Source: Uranotaenia lowii
Taxonomy: Eukaryota; Arthropoda; Insecta; Diptera; Culicidae
Length of the DNA: 64,000 bases
Assembly (NCBI RefSeq): GCF_029784155.1
Contig: NC_073693.1
Span: 240,126,750-240,190,749, forward strand
Direction of reading: 5' to 3'
Shown: positions 37,781-48,396 of the stretch, one piece after another
Position numbering within the stretch: position 1 is the stretch's first letter
Layout: each line of letters opens with the position of its first letter
Program-made: the position numbers and the translations under genes
The notes under the pieces: generated by a model
Databases searched by the model: none
Seen by the model: only the letters and a program-made list of their open reading frames with translations
Told to the model about the DNA's origin: nothing

Positions 37781-40700
37781 TTTTTTTTTTTTTTATAATT
37801 CTTTATTTGAAACGGCTCATACGTTTAAGTTTTAAGGAGCCACACTCGTTTTTTGTTTTTCACAATCATTTTCTTAGTCTAGCACTTTTTTTTAAAGAAA
37901 AAAGAAGATAGAAAGGGAAATATGAAAATAAAATAGGGTTATAGACGGAGATCGATAGCTTTTAGATAGAAGTAGATTTCGAACATGTAGTCCAAATCTA
38001 GCACAGCTAGCACGTCTCTCACTGGAACGTTAGGTGGTTTTCCTCGGGCCCGAAGGGAATCTATGAAAGTCGTTCTGGCGACAAGATGGACCTCACACGA
38101 CCAAACAATATGCTCGATGTCGTGATAACCTTGGCCGCAACTGCACAAATTGCTGCCAGCAATACCCAAACGAAAGAGTACCGCGTCTAAGGGATAATGA
38201 TTGGACATGAGACGGGAAAATATACGAATAAAATCCCGACTCAGGTCCAACCTATTAAACCAGGGTTTGAGGCTTACCTTTGGGATAATCGAGTGAAGCC
38301 ACCGACCCAACTCATCCTCGTCCCATTTGCGCTGCCAGTTGACAAGAGAGTTTCTTCGAACCAAAAAGTAAAATTCGTTGAAGACGATTTCACGCTGAAA
38401 CGTGTCGCCTTCCATTGCCCCCACCTTTGCTAGCGAGTCTGCTCTCTCATTGCCCACTATCGAACAATGTGAGGGGACCCAAACAAAGGTGACGACAAAG
38501 CATCGACTTGATAAAGCACTCAAAACATCCCGTATCTTCCCGAGGAAATACGGTGAGTGCTTTCCTGGTCTTTTCGAACGGATAGCTTCAACAGAGCTGA
38601 GACTGTCAGTTACAATATAGTAATGTTCAACGGGTCGTGAGGCTACATTTTCTAGTGCCCAATAAATCGCTGCTAACTCCGCAATGTATACTGAGCATGG
38701 AGATTGAAGACAGTACGAAGCACTAGTAATCTGGTTGAACACTCCAAATCCCGTTGATTCTTCGATAAGGGACCCGTCGGTAAAGTACATTTTGTCAGCA
38801 TCGACGTGTCTATATTTAGCATCGAAAATTCTTGGAATCATAAGTGGACGATGCGAATCAGGGATTCCACGAATTTCTTGCTGCATAGACAAATCAAACT
38901 GGACAGAAGAGTTGTCGTAGTTTGGGATGTAAACACGAGTTGGAGAATACAAAGAAGGATTTACCTGCATGGACATGAAGACATGGTATATAGACATAAA
39001 TCTGGTTTGAAGATTTTGCTCAAGTAGCCTTTCAAAATTAGCGATCACCAATGGATTCATGACCTCACATCTGGTGAGGAACCGGAGTGATAATAAGCTG
39101 AATCGATCTTTTAATGGGAGTATGCCTGCCAAAACTTCAAGGCTCATGTTATGCGTTGAGGGCATGCAACCCAAAGCAATGCGGAGGCAACGATATTGAA
39201 TACGTTCGAGTTTTATCAGGTGTGTTTTGGCAGCCGATTGGAAACAAAAACTGCCATACTCCATCACTGAAAGAACAGTGGTTCTATATAACCTTATTAA
39301 ATCTTCCGGATGAGCTCCCCACCAGGTGCCGGTAATTGAACGTAGAAAATTGATTCTTTGCTGGCATTTTCCTTTCAGATACTCAATGTGAGCTCGCCAA
39401 GTGCCTTTGGAATCAAACCAAACTCCAAGATACTTGAAACATCTCGATTGAGTGATCGTTCTGCCTAGGAGTTGAAGCTTAGGTTGAGCAGGTCGGCGTT
39501 TCTTGGAGAAAACAACCATCTCCGTTTTCTGTGGGGAAAACTCAATCCCAAGTCCCAACGCCCAGGAAGATAATCTGTCTAAAGTATCTTGTAAAGGTCT
39601 GTGCAGATGCGACTCAGTAGATCCTGTGACAGACACCACGCTGTCATCTGCAAGTTGTCTTAGAGTGCAGCCTTCAGAGAGACAACAATCGATGTCACTT
39701 ACGTAAAAGTTGTACAAAAGTGGGCTCAAACATGAACCCTGCGGGAGGCCCATGTAAGAGGTTCTTCTGATTGCAATATCTCCGTGAGCAAAGTTCAGAT
39801 GTTTCTCACAAAGCAAGCTGTATAAGATGTTGTTCAAAAGAGGAGGCAGACCCCGGGAGTGCAACTTGTCTGCCAAAACCTCTATTGAAACTGCATCAAA
39901 AGCTCCCTTTATGTCTAGAAACACTGAAGCCATTTGCTCACGTTTCGCGTACGCCATTTGTATCTCTGAAGACAGCAAAGCCAGGCAATCGTTTGTCCCT
40001 TTGCCCCTGCGAAACCCAAATTGAGTATCTGAAAGGAGACCATTTGTTTCCACCCACTTATCCAAACGGAACAAAATCATTTTCTCCATCAATTTCCGAA
40101 TGCAAGACAACATCGCTATTGGTCGGTACGAATTAAAATCGGACGCAGGTTTCCCAGGCTTTTGAATAGCAATAACTCTCACTTGTCTCCAATCTTCGGG
40201 AACAATGTTAAGCTCCAAGAATTGATTAAATAAATTCAACAAGCGAAATTTGGCAGCATCCGGAAGGTTTTTCAACAAGTTGAATTTTATTTTATCAACT
40301 CCCGGAGCTGAATTGTTACAAGAAAGGAGAGCAAGTGAGAATTCCACCATTGAAAAGCTAGAATCCAGATCGCATCTATTCGGAGGCACACTTCGGACAA
40401 TTTTTTGCACAGGTGTGGAATCTGGACAGATTTTCCGTGCGAAATTGAAAATCCATTTATGCGAATGTTCTTCACTTTCGTTCGTGGAAGAACGATTACG
40501 CATGCTCCGTGCCACATTCCACAAAGTGCCTAAGGACGTTTCCCGCGACAAACCTTCAACAAAATTTCGCCAATGCGCACGTTTTTTCCCCTTGATTAGG
40601 TTTTTGAATTGCTGCTCAAGAGAAAAATACGTGTTGAAATTATCAAGGGTACCGTGTTTCCGAAATATTTTGAAAGCATTCGATTTGTCCACGTATAGTT

Positions 40701-40808
40701 TAGTACATTGACTATCCCACCATGGATTGGGAGGCCTTCGACGAACAGATGGATCTGGGATGGGTTTCGTTTGAGATTGAACTGCACTTTCATAAATCAA
40801 GCGAGCAA
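37781..40808 (-). mobile_element. 5'-truncated non-LTR retrotransposon (RNase H-bearing, LOA/R1/I group)
   Basis: It is flanked by the direct repeat TTTAAACAAG (37,771-37,780 and 40,809-40,818). The minus-strand 3' end has AATAAAG followed by a run of about 14 A. The 5' end lacks ORF1 and the endonuclease, the usual result of incomplete target-primed reverse transcription. The remaining coding region is uninterrupted, so the insertion is probably young. Confidence 0.9.
37939..40800 (-). CDS. LINE ORF2 C-terminal part: reverse transcriptase and RNase H, open for 953 codons
   Basis: This is a partial replication enzyme of a non-LTR retrotransposon. The reverse transcriptase motifs are VFLDIKGAFDAVS (A), GLPQGSCLSPLLYNFY (B), LRQLADDSVVSV (C) and KYLGVWFDSKG. 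RNase H has YFTDGSL, AELAAIYWAL, IVTDSLSS and GNERADSLAK, so all acidic catalytic residues are present. A C-terminal CSCGQGYHDIEHIVWSC knuckle follows, and the stop is at 37,939. The N-terminal endonuclease is missing and no natural start codon exists, because the frame begins at the truncation point. The domain order and PWWDSQC entry motif resemble LOA-type elements such as mosquito Lian. R1 and I types are alternatives. Confidence 0.9.
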   Translation of the reverse strand: MIYESAVQSQTKPIPDPSVRRRPPNPWWDSQCTKLYVDKSNAFKIFRKHGTLDNFNTYFSLEQQFKNLIKGKKRAHWRNFVEGLSRETSLGTLWNVARSMRNRSSTNESEEHSHKWIFNFARKICPDSTPVQKIVRSVPPNRCDLDSSFSMVEFSLALLSCNNSAPGVDKIKFNLLKNLPDAAKFRLLNLFNQFLELNIVPEDWRQVRVIAIQKPGKPASDFNSYRPIAMLSCIRKLMEKMILFRLDKWVETNGLLSDTQFGFRRGKGTNDCLALLSSEIQMAYAKREQMASVFLDIKGAFDAVSIEVLADKLHSRGLPPLLNNILYSLLCEKHLNFAHGDIAIRRTSYMGLPQGSCLSPLLYNFYVSDIDCCLSEGCTLRQLADDSVVSVTGSTESHLHRPLQDTLDRLSSWALGLGIEFSPQKTEMVVFSKKRRPAQPKLQLLGRTITQSRCFKYLGVWFDSKGTWRAHIEYLKGKCQQRINFLRSITGTWWGAHPEDLIRLYRTTVLSVMEYGSFCFQSAAKTHLIKLERIQYRCLRIALGCMPSTHNMSLEVLAGILPLKDRFSLLSLRFLTRCEVMNPLVIANFERLLEQNLQTRFMSIYHVFMSMQVNPSLYSPTRVYIPNYDNSSVQFDLSMQQEIRGIPDSHRPLMIPRIFDAKYRHVDADKMYFTDGSLIEESTGFGVFNQITSASYCLQSPCSVYIAELAAIYWALENVASRPVEHYYIVTDSLSSVEAIRSKRPGKHSPYFLGKIRDVLSALSSRCFVVTFVWVPSHCSIVGNERADSLAKVGAMEGDTFQREIVFNEFYFLVRRNSLVNWQRKWDEDELGRWLHSIIPKVSLKPWFNRLDLSRDFIRIFSRLMSNHYPLDAVLFRLGIAGSNLCSCGQGYHDIEHIVWSCEVHLVARTTFIDSLRARGKPPNVPVRDVLAVLDLDYMFEIYFYLKAIDLRL

Positions 40809-41047
40809 TTTAAACAAGTTTAATTCAATAAAAAATGTGTACCTAGTCTGTTTTGAATATCAGTCCATTCATTTTTTTAAAAGTTTGATGAAAAAGGTTG
40901 AACATATGTTATGTTTCAACTACTTTTCCAAATTTTGTTACTTCGTTTGCGGTCGCTGCTTAACTTAAGATCAAGGCATTTCTTTTTTGTTCTACAAAAC
41001 AAACAAAAATTAACATTTCATTGAACTATATAACCAACTGCCTATAA

Positions 41048-44000
41048 TTAATCTATACTCAAGCATAGCCAGTGGGCTTGTTTTTCTATCTTCGGTATCT
41101 TGAGGCAAGTTTCCACCAACGGAACATGCCATCGTTTATCATCTTCCGGTAATCGGTGGGCAAACATTTCGTATTGGAAAGGTGCCTTTATTATAACCCG
41201 CCCATTTGGAGTAATCGTCGTGAGCGAGTACTGATGTTCCTGTTGCCAGCGTTTGAAAATCTGTCCGAGTTCATGACCCAACAGAAACGAATGCTTCCGC
41301 ATCAAATCCCGAGAAAAGAAATCGGTCCTAGGGCCGCTTTCTAGCGCTGCGTACAAAAGAAATGGATCATCTTGGGACAGATCTTCGGTTAGAAACAGAA
41401 AACTATTCTCCCGAATAAACTTCATGTCTTTGGACTTCCAACGATCCATATGCTGACGACCTATGACAAGCACCCTTTTCTTTTGGCGTGAATAGTGACT
41501 TACCACTGCTGCTAGATGCTTCGCGTAGACCACTGGTGATTTTTGGTTGCCGGTCGAGAACGCTACATTCAGACCGTCTATGACTACGTCGTAGGGTTTG
41601 GTTTTCTTCAGGAACTTCTGGAAACGCTCCAGCTCCTGAGGCGTTGTTTTGTTGAAGATGTCTTTCTTGATTATAACCGCTTGTAGAAAAGCTTGACGCA
41701 GAGCTTCAAATGATTCCTCGGACACGGTGATACTGGCTAGGGTAGCTCTACACTGTGGACATTTGCCATGATCTGTCACACGACTGTCGGTGGCCTGAAT
41801 GCCCGGAAGTTGCTTCAAAGCATTTCCAACTGACTTAGACAGAAACAAACCTTTGAAACCGGTGAACTCGAGCAGGCGTTCAATATTTTCTTTCTGGAAT
41901 GAGATTGAATTACAGAAAATAAGTATAATTACTAGGTATTCCTTAAAATGTCCTATTATAATTCTTGTTTCCATAAACACTGTTTTGAAACATCTTGTGG
42001 CTAAATCACGTTGTGCAATAGCATGTGTCATCCAATTACTCCGTGAATCAAGTAACGATATTGCATCATATTTTTACTGCATGCGATTCCCTATCGTGGA
42101 GTTCTAATGAATTTGCAACCTGCATGCAATATTGCAATATTCTCATGAATTCCTTGTTCTTTTCAAAACAATCTGTTCCAGCGTATACCAATACGCTTGA
42201 AGAATACTCCAGAAGATTCTATGTTCAGAAAGTTCAGTTACTAGCATGTTCCATTATAGAAAGTTCCAGAATATTTCATTACTATTTAGCATGTTCTAGC
42301 ATAGAAGGTTCCAGAATGTTCCATTCCTATATCATTGTATTGCCGATGTTTCTAGAAAGTTCCATTATAATTCCTTAGAAGAATCTAGAATATTCTATAC
42401 TTAATTCAGTGGAATAATTCCGTAGTTTCCAGAACATTCCATTAGCATATAAATACAGAGTCGAGTAATTTGTTCAGTTAGTATTATTCCGCCTTTCAGT
42501 GAGTATTATTCTGTATTTGAGTGAGTATTATTCCGCCTTTCATGAGTATAAGTGCAAATAAAGTGTTCCCAAATACAAAAAGGTGGTTTTGTGAATCCAA
42601 GTACCAAGAAAGTTATCCCTATCGACGTCAGTAAGGTTACCAGAACTTTGGACTGTTGTCGATGTTAGAGTTACCAGTACTCTAACCTAGTTTTCCTGCC
42701 AACACTTGAGCTTTCCGTTTCCTGCAACGGAACATTGGTCCTTCGAGCCGGATATACAGTGCGGAGATACAGTTAATATAAAGAAGAAAAAGTTGAGATA
42801 AAAGTGTAAAGGAGAAAGACAAGACAGAAAGTGTGAAGTGAAAGGATAAAAAGTTAAGTTCAAACGACAAAGTGGAAAAGTAGTGATAAGTGATAAAATC
42901 AGAAAAGAAAAAGAACTTTTGAAAATGCCGATCGCACGTTCACCTACAAGAAAAAGCAGCGAAACAGCCGGTGTCGGGCTCGAAGCAGCTGAAGGGTTTG
43001 CTGGATTTCCAGATGCATCATTACAACATATGGAAGGGTTTCCAGAATGTTCTTCGGAGCCAGCTGCTGTTAGTAAAAACGCTGGTGAAAAAGTTACAGT
43101 GGTTGTATATATGAAACGACCGAGAAGTTCACGTAGAATTACTACAGCCTATCCCGAGTCAATGTGTTTTTCGTTTCAAATAAGCATTCTAGAATAAAGT
43201 ATGTCGAANNNNNNNNNNNNNNNNNNNNNNNNNNNNNNNNNNNNNNNNNNNNNNNNNNNNNNNNNNNNNNNNNNNNNNNNNNNNNNNNNNNNNNNNNNNN
43301 NNNNNNNNNNNNNNNNNNNNNNNNNNNNNNNNNNNNNNNNNNNNNNNNNNNNNNNNNNNNNNNNNNNNNNNNNNNNNNNNNNNNNNNNNNNNNNNNNNNN
43401 NNNNNNNNNNNNNNNNNNNNNNNNNNNNNNNNNNNNNNNNNNNNNNNNNNNNNNNNNNNNNNNNNNNNNNNNNNNNNNNNNNNNNNNNNNNNNNNNNNNN
43501 NNNNNNNNNNNNNNNNNNNNNNNNNNNNNNNNNNNNNNNNNNNNNNNNNNNNNNNNNNNNNNNNNNNNNNNNNNNNNNNNNNNNNNNNNNNNNNNNNNNN
43601 NNNNNNNNNNNNNNNNNNNNNNNNNNNNNNNNNNNNNNNNNNNNNNNNNNNNNNNNNNNNNNNNNNNNNNNNNNNNNNNNNNNNNNNNNNNNNNNNNNNN
43701 NNNNNNNNCAATCTAAACTTCTATTGAAATAACATTCAGTCTATAAGACATCTAAGAGATGTAAATACAATACTTTTATATAAATTCTTACCAATTTATC
43801 ACTTTCCCTCAGGCTGAATTCGACCCAGGCCAAATACACATCGTCGTTCGGTAATCTTTTCAATCCAACCATTTCGTCCAACAGTCGCCAACCGAGTTCC
43901 GATTCACCGGTCAGAAAACATTTTTCCACCAGCACACTATAGGTTCCACTATCTGGAATGCCGACCAATTTTATAGTGTCTATCAAATCGAAACACTCTT

Positions 44001-44487
44001 TCCAGTGTTTTGTCAACGTTAGAGCGGCAATCAAATGCTCACATGTGTTGGCATCCAGCACCGGATTGTTTTGCCGAAGCTCTTGAAAGATATCGTAAAT
44101 TTCAGCTTGTTCTGCTGGATCGATATCCCCTTTCGATTCGGTTCTTCTAGACCGGTATAACCTCAAAAGTTTACCCTTGCTGGCCAAATTGAGATTGATT
44201 CCTTTGGAGTTAAGGAACTGTACATAGGACTTGCCACTTTCCAGTGAGTTGCAAATCCCCAACACCGTACTGTCCACATTGGTGCTGGTGAACCGACGTT
44301 CATCCAGCACAGTTCTGCGGATATCGTTCCATTGATCCAGGCTGGGCACAGGATATGCATCGAGGGTTTGCTTAACTTCGCTCAGTCTTTCCTGAGGCAA
44401 CCGATAGACGGGAACTTTTTGTCGAACACCGGCATACGAACGAACCGATTGACGGAAGGTAAAATTCAGAAGCGCACGTAATTTCAT
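41048..44487 (-). CDS. PRORP: Mitochondrial RNase P catalytic subunit (PRORP/MRPP3-like)
   Basis: This protein-only RNase P nuclease removes 5' leaders from mitochondrial tRNA precursors, in animals together with MRPP1 and MRPP2. Exon 1 is 43,792-44,487 and exon 2 is 41,048-41,893, with donor GTAAGA and acceptor ATTCCAG, giving about 513 residues. The N-terminus (MKLRALLNFTFRQSVRSYAG) is an Arg-rich mitochondrial presequence. PPR-type helical repeats follow to about residue 230. Exon 2 carries a CPQC zinc pair and then the NYN nuclease domain with DVVIDGLNVAFS, the acidic pair in DDPFLLYAALESG and Asp in DFFSRDLM. The C-terminus has the HVPLVETC zinc ligands. All expected catalytic Asp residues are present. 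The start is the first ATG; an upstream GTG is in frame. The 1.9-kb intron holds an antisense LTR element and a 500-N gap, so an extra small exon hidden there cannot be excluded. Confidence 0.93.
42212..42478 (+). promoter_or_regulatory. LTR promoter: array of heat-shock elements plus TATA and initiator
   Basis: Perfect nGAAn/nTTCn alternations occur repeatedly: GAAgaTTC at 42,212-42,219, GAAagTTC at 42,228-42,235, GAAagTTCcaGAA at 42,259-42,271, a four-unit GAAggTTCcaGAAtgTTC at 42,304-42,321, TTCtaGAAagTTC at 42,350-42,362, GAAtaTTC at 42,388-42,395 and TTCcaGAAcaTTC at 42,427-42,439. TATAAAT follows at 42,448-42,454, and a TCAGT initiator at 42,474-42,478 has canonical spacing. HSF binding is inferred from the consensus. 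Confidence 0.8.
42736..42753 (+). promoter_or_regulatory. Primer-binding site complementary to tRNA-Tyr
   Basis: TGGTCCTTCGAGCCGGAT is the exact complement of the 3' end I recall for insect tRNA-Tyr (ATCCGGCTCGAAGGA plus CCA). It starts one base after the LTR end. This fixes the element's orientation as plus. Confidence 0.8.
42925..43197 (+). CDS. Gag-like N-terminal ORF of the LTR element (partial or broken)
   Basis: The ATG at 42,925 follows a purine-rich leader of about 170 bp and opens 90 codons starting MPIARSPTRKSSETAG, to a stop at 43,197 just before the gap. The length is far short of a gag protein. It is therefore a truncated or disrupted gag, or the first part of one broken by decay or by mis-assembly at the gap. 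No capsid or zinc-knuckle motif is visible. Confidence 0.4.
   Translation: MPIARSPTRKSSETAGVGLEAAEGFAGFPDASLQHMEGFPECSSEPAAVSKNAGEKVTVVVYMKRPRSSRRITTAYPESMCFSFQISILE
43209..43708. other. Assembly gap, exactly 500 N
   Basis: The round length suggests a placeholder for an unknown distance. It lies in the PRORP intron at the 3' side of the LTR element, so it probably hides the element's coding region and 3' LTR. Confidence 0.99.
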
Positions 44488-44601
44488 TCCCTTGCAAAAC
44501 ACTTTTTACGAACAGAAAAAAAAATCGCACACGTTTATTCAGTCACGCAAATGCGTTAACTGGAACTTTTTACAGAGCATAATAGCTGCGTTCAATCGTA
44601 A

Positions 44602-44799
44602 AGCCTAGTCCACACTCGGCAACTTTACTGCGATTTCGGTTGCTGAGACTTTGTTTATGTTTTCATTTTTAACTAGACGAAGAGACGCATGTCTCAAGTC
44701 TCCCAACAAGTATGGGAGACTTTTTGCAACCAAAATGCAAACATAAACAAGTCTCATCAACCGAGATCTCAGTTCATGTTGCCTAGTGTGGACTAGGCT
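44602..44799. mobile_element. 198-bp MITE with TAA duplication (Harbinger-like)
   Basis: The ends AGCCTAGTCCACACT and GTGTGGACTAGGCT are inverted, and TAA occurs on both sides (44,599-44,601 and 44,800-44,802). Interior GAGACTT / AAGTCTC motifs are also paired. A 3-bp TAA duplication is typical of the PIF/Harbinger superfamily. It sits about 110 bp upstream of the PRORP ATG. Confidence 0.8.
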
Positions 44800-44808
44800 T
44801 AAGTAGCG

Positions 44809-44929
44809 ATTGGTTTCGACTAGTTTCTGTCAAGTGGTCGTTGTTCAACGGGCTCATGTTTTGGTCGAAACAGGTCTGGTCGTTGTTCAACGGAGCAAGT
44901 TGAAATCGATCGAAACTAGTCGAAACCGA
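44809..44929. repeat. Inverted repeat of the TTTCGACTAGTTTC family
   Basis: TTGGTTTCGACTAGTTTC (44,810-44,827) pairs with GAAACTAGTCGAAACC (44,912-44,927). A direct repeat GGTCGTTGTTCAACGG lies between the arms. Related TTTCGACC-type stretches occur at about 21,985-22,080, 45,665-45,790 and 47,145-47,185, so this is a dispersed family. Confidence 0.6.
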
Positions 44930-45458
44930 TCCAGCTCGAAAGCAGGATTCGTTTCTACCACACTAACACACATGCAGCGTGTGTGTCAGACAGAGAGCAT
45001 GTTTTTGTTTCGTTTTCGCCATTTCATTCTCATCAAGTGCTCTGGATGCTTGAATTCAGTCGGCAGTCGGTTCTGTGTGTTTCAAGTCGGTGGGATTGTT
45101 GCTGTGCTAACTCTTCCTGCAATTATTCCTGTGCTGTGCGGTAGAAGACGTTTGCACTTGCCCCGGGGGGAATGAATGGAATAAAAAATTGTCATAAAGT
45201 TATCTTATTTTAAGAAATTTAATGGTTTTACCTCTCGAATGCGTTTGAAACACGTCCACGCAATTTTTGTTATTAATTTTTTGTTTGCGGATGGCTATAT
45301 AAGACCAAGATGGTCTACTAATGTGAACACATCCATTTTCACGTGATCTGTTTCGGTCTGTCTAGAAATTCGTGTGCAAACAGGCGGCGGCAACGCTATT
45401 CAAACCGTATGGAGCACATCTCTCAGATTTCCCCTTTTTTTCCCCTCGTTTTGACAGA

Positions 45459-45544
45459 TTTAAGCTTTTTTCCTCAGATTTAAGCTTTCGTCTCCTATGC
45501 TCTCAAGGCAAAAAAAGCTTAAATCTGAGGAAAAAAAGCTTAAA
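45459..45544. repeat. Long near-perfect hairpin with TTAAGCTTTTTTCC arms
   Basis: The left arm (45,459-45,488) contains AAGCTTTTTTCCTCAGATTT. The right arm (45,511-45,544) contains its near-exact inverse, giving about 30 paired bases and a loop of about 22 nt. The stretch 45,545-47,290 around it shows only dispersed repeats and no supported gene. Confidence 0.7.
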
Positions 45545-47295
45545 AACGAGATTCACGACCACTTATTTAAAAGATGTTGGTCACACGATACATAGACAAA
45601 TCGTGTAAAGTTGCCGCCATCTGTGTGCAAAACGCACAAAACATGCATTAGTATTGGTGTAAGTATGTTCAACGGACGACCTGGTTGAAATCGGTCGAAG
45701 TCAATTGGAAAGAGACAGATTACCAACTGTCAAAATCCATTTCTACTTGTTTCGACCTATTTCAACCTGTTTCGACTAACTTCCATTGAACACACATATT
45801 ATGCATATTATTTTCCACTGTAGAGTGAGTGAGACAAAACATAAACATTGAACGCATGCTGACACTGAACCTCTAGATTCTACAAAAAATTACGTGAAAA
45901 ATCATGTAACCTTGTTACATTATGATTTCCACATTAAACATACCCCTGCTCGCTACCGATTTCAAATCCAAAATTACACGGAAAATAATAAAAAGGTAAA
46001 ATTTACCGAGTTAAGGTGCATTTACAGTTCTTTCGAACGTGATAATGAAAAAACTTATATTCTTCAAAAACTCGACTATGCTGCATTTCGTGGCTGCGAA
46101 ACTAGGTGGAATAGATGCGGAATGGTTGAACGATTATTTTTGAATTGATTTCCTTGTTCAAAGCCCTTTAATATTAATTTTATTTCAATTCCCCCGATTT
46201 TCACTGCGGAATATTTTTTCCGCGTTCACTGAAATTCCGCTCGAAGTGTAAACGCACTGAGCGAACGTGAAAACGGAAAACGAACAAGAGTGGTGAATAT
46301 AAATTCCGCGTTCATTTTCACGTCCGAATGGCAATGTGCATTCTGAAAAAAATTTCACCGATGACGGAAAAATTTTTGCTTCATAAAAAATTAGTTTTTT
46401 AATTTGTAAGCGCACTTGAAGGCAATTAAAGGCTTAAAATACTACGAGTTTGAAATGAAACGCTTACGATATTTTTTTTTTAACTTTAAAACCCGCTTGG
46501 GCATCATTTAATTGCACCTGATGGAAGAGTTTCTCGACGAATAAATGTACCTGTTGGTAGAGCTTCTCAACGAATAAATGTAAATGAAGATCATCGAATG
46601 GCCAGATTCCATTGAAATAAAAAAAAAAATCTGCTTTGTTCAAATGTGTGTTTCAGAAAAGGTATGGAAATAATTATAAAAATTTATGAAATCATTCAAA
46701 AATAATGTGTTTCAAGGAGAACTGAAAAGCAGAAAAATTAACAAACAAAAGAGTACTGATGCATTTTAATTAAATAAAAATCTTTTCAATTGTTTCACTA
46801 ATTAAAAGTAATTTTGAAATTTTTGTTTGTCAATTTTTAATGAAGAACAAAAAATGGCTATCTTGTAGAAGTTATATTCATAACATCCTTTCAATAAGTT
46901 TTTCAAAAGAAACGAATCGCTAAAGCTCGTTACGCCTTGATCGATAAATACGTTTTTAAATTCATAGAATTCAATTTAAATTCATTGTATTCAAAGATAA
47001 GAAATTTGAGATTATTTGATTAAATCAATCGTTTTCAAAGCTGAATATGTTTTGAAGAAGAACAATATGTTTTTTTGAGAAATTTGAATTTAAATTTGAG
47101 CATTGGTTCGACAAGTATCGATCAAAACATTGGTTGAATGATCTGTCATTTTCCGATCGAAACCAATTTCTACCCGCAGTTGAACAAACCTCTTACTAAT
47201 TTTGAAGATTTGACCGATTTGACATTTCACTGCGGAATATTTTTTCACTGTGGTGAGTTCACGTTCACGTTCGAGTTCGAGTTCACAAGAACTGT

Positions 47296-47545
47296 AAACC
47301 GGGCTTTAGCAAAGGTGAACACTCGTGAAAGCCAAAAAGGTAACTTCTACCTCTTCGAGGTGAAACTCACCTGAATCGAGGTTGGAAAAAAGGTACAATT
47401 CACCGAGAAAAAAGGTGAATCCAAAAAAGGTAAATCTTACCTCGTAGCGAGGTGAAGTTCACCTGAATTGAGCTCGATAAAAAAGTATAATTCACCTAGA
47501 AAAAAAGGTAAATCCAAATTTACCTCGTAGCGAGGTGTAATGGAT
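47296..47545. repeat. Palindromic AGGTAAATTTACCT / GAGGTGAA array, left block
   Basis: Short inverted units (AAAAGGTAA, TTACCTCG, GAGGTGAA, TTCACCT) alternate several times. The block ACTCGTGAAAGCC...GAATCGAG is repeated in the same order at about 54,415-54,600. It lies to the left of the LTR element at 47,967. Confidence 0.5.
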
Positions 47546-47966
47546 CGATGGATGAAGCTTTTTTACAGAGAGGTGTCGCCATCAGCGTTCAGAGCTGTCA
47601 AACCTCATGTCAAAGAAAACGACTTGCGTAATATTTCATATGGGCGAAACCAGCAGTTGGCTCTAATCGAGAAAAACGTATTTAAGATTTCCGAACATTT
47701 TAGAAATTCCTATTAAAAAATCAAGCACTATTTCTTCAAAAACTTATGCTAATTATTCGATTATTTTTCGTTGAATAACAAAAATAGTGCATTTTTCGGT
47801 AAGTTTTTGATATTTGAAAGTTTTACTCAATCTTGTTTTTTTTTTTATTTTAGTTGTATCTTGAGGATTTCCTCATATGATCGGTCGCTTTTTATCGATT
47901 TTGCAAATGCATTCTTCATTCGTTCGTACTCGAAAAACGAATAATATGCCATTTTACCATGAGGTG

Positions 47967-48396
47967 TGTCGTGACTGATGCACATTTTATTCCTGGATCG
48001 TACTTTTCAAAAGACTTATCTTTTCTTTTTGAACTCAATTTATCGTGACTAACCAGAAAAATAATCCGCGCTTCTCAACATTCCTTTACTAACTGACTTT
48101 TGACTTCTTCCTCGACCGATCCCGAAGCATTTACTCTCCGAGAAATAGCCTATCACAAACACATACTCATCTCAACTTTAGCGTTCTTTTCCCTGCAGGT
48201 TCCCATTACTCTTGGCACTCATTTGTCTCGTTCTATGTAATAGTTGCCAGTATGCCAGTTCGTATAAGAATCGAATTTTTAAATGGATTCGTAATTATCA
48301 TAACATAATTATACATTTTTGTTATAAGTGGTCTTTTTCATTGGCATTATGATTTTTATCATTATTATAACTGTCTTACTATCAATATTCTCTACA
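47967..48396 (-). repeat. LTR of the non-coding element (left copy)
   Basis: It starts TGTCGTGACTGATGCACATT and ends ATTCTCTACA on the plus strand, and is repeated at 52,938-53,366. On the minus strand the next 13 internal bases (AAGTGGAGGCGAA) could serve as a short polypurine tract. Confidence 0.93.

Larger units (their letters stand above)
42027..43208 (+). mobile_element. LTR retrotransposon, 5' part, in the PRORP intron (antisense)
   Basis: A 5' LTR with promoter and AATAAA (about 42,557) ends in ACA at 42,734. One base later comes an 18-nt primer-binding site, then a purine-rich leader and a gag-like ORF that runs towards the assembly gap. The left LTR boundary is uncertain: TGT at about 42,027 is one candidate, and the true edge may be further right. 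The 3' part is lost in the gap. BEL/Pao is likely from the TGT...ACA ends and Tyr-type primer site, but Gypsy cannot be excluded. Confidence 0.7.

Noticed and set aside
43142..43727. Open frames spanning the N-filled stretch
   Set aside because: They are produced only by the 500 unknown bases.
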